Assembly (NCBI GenBank): GCA_027405735.1
Contig: JAPEHQ010000006.1
Coordinates: forward strand, 930,001 to 994,000
Length of the DNA: 64,000 nt
Direction of reading: 5' to 3'
DNA from: Mucor racemosus
Taxonomy: Eukaryota > Mucoromycota > Mucoromycetes > Mucorales > Mucoraceae
The notes under the pieces: generated by a model
The model's input: only the letters and a program-made list of their open reading frames with translations
Told to the model about the DNA's origin: nothing
Databases searched by the model: none
Shown here: positions 60,968-64,000 of the stretch, piece after piece
Layout: each line of letters begins with the position of its first letter
How positions within the stretch are numbered: the first letter of the stretch is position 1
Translations under genes and position numbers: made by a program

Positions 60968-61177
60968 CTTAAATTAGGTTTTTAAGCGGGAGAAAAGCAA
61001 GTGTTTCAATTTTGAAGCCTTTATATTCGCTGAGAAATCAAGATGAATAGAAATAGCTCTTTTGGCAATATTCTGTAGCACCTCAAGTATAGCTTTACAT
61101 TTTTTATTTCCTCGTTATCTCTTGAAATGGGGGCACGCTCCGATTTTGAATATCACCATATAAAATTGTATAATCAG
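60968..61177 (-). repeat. Segment G', inverted copy of 37618-37850
   Basis: It matches segment G on the other strand, including gggggcacgctccgattttg. Confidence 0.75.
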
Positions 61178-61857
61178 ATATGCATATATGACTGAGCTTG
61201 AACCCAAAAAGTGTTCAAATGAAAAAAATCAAAAAAAATCAAAAAAAAACCTTGTATGTTTAATTGCTCACAAAAATGCATAGCAAGTTGAGCTAGCGTA
61301 TTAAATGTTTTAGGTTCAGTTTTTAATTTTAAATCGATCTGTGTAGGTTTTGAAAATGTTTTTCTCATAAAATCCCTAGTAAATTTAACGTCAAAATTTA
61401 GCGGTTTTTGATCAAAAGATACCCCTCATTCAAATGCAACCCTAAAATATTTTATTTTTATATTATGCGCAACAAAATTATCTACAGAATGAGTATTTAT
61501 ACGTAGCTGTAGCCCTATTTGTCGTGGGGATATTAATTTTTTTGGTTTTTTTTTCGTATTCCCGAAAATTTATCCTTGTATATCCTCGTCCAAAATGTAT
61601 CATTTTTTGAATTACCAAAAATCAATCATTTAATCTCAATTTTCTCGACAAAAAATCAATATTTTTTGATGAGGTAAAATTCGTTAGATAGACGCTAATG
61701 AGTACTATCTTATGGTTTTAGCTTTGCATACCAGTCATCCCTTCATGGATCTCTATAACAGAAAAAGTGCTCTCACAAAATTTATAAAAAAAAAAGTCTT
61801 CTTAGCGGCCTAAAGTCTAAATATCCTGGTAGAGAATGAAAAATAAAGTAGACTTTA
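61178..61857 (-). repeat. Repeat family B, copy B3
   Basis: An inverted copy of B1/B2. It diverges more from both than they do from each other (for example tcttcttagcggcctaaagtc near 61797). It continues without a break into segment F' on one side and G' on the other, like B2. Confidence 0.85.
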
Positions 61858-62093
61858 CTTAATAACCATCATTGCAATACCTTAGTATTTTCTCGACTTA
61901 TTTTCATTTCAAATGCGGTTTCTCAATTTTAAGCTGGCCCTTTTTGCATCATTATTCAAATTGATGTTAGCTTGCGTGGTAGTTTACCAAGCTGCTATTA
62001 CTAGATTAATGAATGTTGTCGAAAACTGGCTACAAGATGAAAAATGCAAAAGCCTCAAAAACTTGGTTGGAGCTTACCCATTTTGATAAAATT
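61858..62093 (+). repeat. Segment F', inverted copy of 36695-36936
   Basis: The + strand frame ends in YQAAITRLMNVVENWLQDEK and then CKSLKNLVGAYPF before a stop, as in segment F. Confidence 0.75.
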
Positions 62094-62645
62094 TGTTGTA
62101 TGTACGCCACCAAGTACCATATGTTATTACCTTCTACAGTATCAATACATCTTACAATTTATTGACTATTACGACATTTTGTATTGAAATGAAAACACTT
62201 GATACCGGATATAAAAGACTCCTAACGCACTAAGTTTAATCCATCAATTACCAAGAAGAACGCTTGGACCTCAATTATCATAACACCATATTATTTCATT
62301 CCAACGGTTAGTAATAAATCAAGTAACTATCAACTTAACATTCAAGCACATTTAGCGCAGCATTAAAACAAGACAACTCACAAGCTCTGCACGAATGGTT
62401 AAATTATGACTGATCCATTTCTTCAATCCATAGATTACTATCAAAAAGATCTAATGGTTCAATAGTACCTTAAATTACATCTCAGGATCTCAATGTCAAA
62501 TCAATATAAAAGGCCATACTTTTATATCTAAATAATAAACGGCATCTTGTTTTTATTATACAGTTGAAGAACTGATTCATTACTCATTCTCTTTTTATTG
62601 TATTCTCTTTTAAGTATTACTTATCAAACCTGAAAATATACGACA
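62094..62645 (+). mobile_element. LTR copy C3
   Basis: Begins TGTTGTATGTACGCC and ends ATACGACA. It is preceded by gataaaatt, as is C2. On the right it is followed by gaggtcacg instead of a matching 5-bp repeat, so no target duplication is seen; it may be one LTR of a larger, decayed element. Confidence 0.75.
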
Positions 62646-63233
62646 GAGGTCACGATTGATAAAAGGTGCATTCTGTTATGTCAATATCATATCCTAGGTT
62701 GCACATTCAAGGTCGCAGTCAATATTCGATATTATAGTAAATCAACAGGTGTACACGTTGATTCACATGCGTCTTAGTAAATTGGTGTAATGTTCTTAGA
62801 TAGTAATTCTGTGTAATAGTTATAATGAAAAGTATATAAATACATCCTCTGGATGTATTGTTAATAAAAAGTGTAATATTTTGGCAAGATTATTTCTTAA
62901 GACCGTTTTGACATTTCACATTCATTGTGTAGTGGTGGAAATCGCAACATTTTGATGGATAGAAATTACAGGACCAAGATGCTGTATTTGCCTCAGGGTT
63001 TTTAAAGGATTTAAAAGCATTCTTTATCACACTTACTTAGATGTTAAATACTCACCATATGTTTTAGTATCATCTTGTTTTTTATTTAATTGCTGTATTA
63101 TTAAAAATCAAGCTTTTCATAGCTTATAACAATGACAATATAATGGGATGTTTTTTATTTTAGATTGACATTTATCATAAGGCGGGCTGATGATACGCTT
63201 TTTTTTTTGGTACTACAGTAAATGGAACCAGTC
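62646..63233 (+). other. 588 bp present here but missing from the 36-kb copy
   Basis: It lies between LTR C3 and segment E'. Its right end reads directly into the dynein intermediate chain frame, so at least that part is ancestral and the 36-kb copy has a deletion. The middle has a promoter-like tataaatacatcc (near 62836) and could be another LTR or element; I could not define its ends. Confidence 0.5.
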
Positions 63234-63430
63234 AATTTAATTTATGGAATTTGAATACAAATACTGAGGAACCATTTGTAAGCAAGTACTTAAGTTGGTT
63301 CTGGTAAAAAAGCATTGAATAAATTGGCTTAGCACAAAGAGGGTAAAAAGGCGGCAATAATAGGTTCCAGTGATGGCCATGTTTATGTTTATGTTTATGT
63401 TTATGTTTATGTTTATGTTTATGATATTGG
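63209..63430 (+). pseudogene. Dynein intermediate chain fragment (decayed), second copy
   Basis: Frames give GTSQFNLWNLNTNTEEPFVS, then after a frameshift GKKALNKLA, a stop, HKEGKKAA, GSSDGHVYVY and DIG. The order and spacing match the last WD blade of dynein intermediate chains. The Val-Tyr codon pair is repeated seven times, (GTTTAT)7 at 63381-63422. The frame is broken, so it is not functional. Confidence 0.7.
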
Positions 63431-63760
63431 ATAGGTAAGACTAAAACTCAATGTAAATCACCTCTAGCGCATTAATTATCAAGTAAGGCTATATTATCAT
63501 CAAATAAACTGTCACACAATATTGACATGTATAAGATTTACAGCAATAAGCTTTAATCATGTGGATACAGCATCATTAATTCTTGAAAAAGTTCTCAAGT
63601 ATTATAAAATCTCTTATTTTTAAGACTTACAAGGCTTATAAGCGGGATATTGATTTAGAAAATTATTTTTGTCCAGATCATCAATTTTGACATTTTTTGA
63701 TTTTTTTTTTTTTGGTTTTGCAAATCTAGTATTAATTATACTACCAATTATAAAAACAAA
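63234..63760 (+). repeat. Segment E', inverted copy of 35630-36141
   Basis: It matches segment E over its full length on the opposite strand, with a larger (GTTTAT)n run and several substitutions. Confidence 0.8.
63381..63422 (+). repeat. (GTTTAT)7 microsatellite
   Basis: Seven perfect units here against four (as CATAAA) at 35975-35998 in the inverted sister copy. In frame, each unit is Val-Tyr. Confidence 0.95.
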
Positions 63761-64000
63761 AAATATACACATATGCAAAATTTAGTGCTCTATTTGCTCA
63801 ATAAAAAATAATAAACATTTTTATTGCAAAATATTACATGAAAATCCTTTAACCAAAAATCCGTTTTTTGGGCAAAAGTGCAAATTTTTATTACTTAACA
63901 TTAAATATTAAGCTTTTATAAAATGTGTATTAACTATGGCTACAATTTTCTCCCACAAAGTTGTATATTTAAACGTTGATTTTGGTATCAAAATTTGATT
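63761..64000 (-). repeat. Segment D' (inverted copy of ~34850-35095), cut by window end
   Basis: Runs colinear with segment D in reverse and lacks the solo LTR C1 at the corresponding site. The window ends about 110-120 bp before the point where a further family B copy would begin if the structure is the same as at 34-38 kb. Confidence 0.75.

Noticed and set aside
35096..62645. Treating B1/B2 as LTRs of one retrotransposon
   Set aside because: B ends lack TG..CA, no 5-bp duplication is seen outside B1 and B2, and there is no gag-pol. The C repeats are the real LTRs.
1..64000. tRNA, rRNA and CRISPR features
   Set aside because: I scanned by eye for T-loop-like GTTCGAATC words, rRNA-like blocks and regularly spaced repeats and found none that could fold or array properly. 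A tRNA/Rfam scan would be needed to exclude them fully.

Overview
The window is fungal nuclear DNA, most likely from Mucoromycota (Mucorales-like). It is very AT-rich. Genes are short and protein-dense, with introns of about 45-75 bp that have GTAAGT-type donors and (T/C)AG acceptors. Coding regions use CAA/CAG tracts and AT-ending codons, and 5' leaders are pyrimidine-rich. The gene content (SRP72, Urb2, PTPA, Mot1, Bub2, tricalbin, SOSS-B) is a conserved eukaryotic housekeeping set. The genus is inferred from style only. All exon junctions were worked out by hand from splice signals and reading phase.

Layout. 1-1083: dispersed repeat family A, copy 1. 1.2-10.1 kb: MFS transporter and an unknown disordered protein (both -), SRP72 (+), GAR transformylase (-), and an unknown membrane-anchored protein (-). 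11.5-13.6 kb: long-form asparagine synthase. 13.6-17.6 kb: gene-poor, with repeat A copy 2. 17.6-22.3 kb: tricalbin/extended-synaptotagmin. 22.3-25.8 kb: gene-poor, with repeat A copy 3. 25.8-33.1 kb: URB2 (14 exons, -) divergent from PTPA (+). 33.1-38.4 kb: a repeat complex in which two 681-bp direct repeats (B1, B2) bound LTR copies and a decayed dynein intermediate chain fragment. 38.4-49.9 kb: gene-dense, with a doubtful broken ORF, a two-TM unknown protein, a peroxisomal SCP2 protein, an NmrA-like protein, an acyl-CoA-binding membrane protein, SOSS-B, Bub2, a compact BRCA1-like RING-BRCT protein and a small unknown ORF. 50-53.3 kb: gene-poor, with repeat A copy 4. 53.4-60.7 kb: a tiny cysteine-rich ORF and MOT1/BTAF1. 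60.97-64.0 kb: an inverted second copy of the 34-38 kb repeat complex, cut off by the window end.

The best leads are three. First, a 322-residue RING + tandem-BRCT protein with BRCA1-family features lies next to a SOSS-B ssDNA-binding protein and the Bub2 checkpoint GAP. Second, a dynein intermediate chain gene fragment is carried inside a duplicated repeat complex, and its Val-Tyr codon pair has expanded into a (GTTTAT)n microsatellite. Third, a solo LTR with a perfect 5-bp target duplication has its empty site preserved in the sister copy. A conserved ~85-residue reading frame in all four family A repeats also deserves attention.
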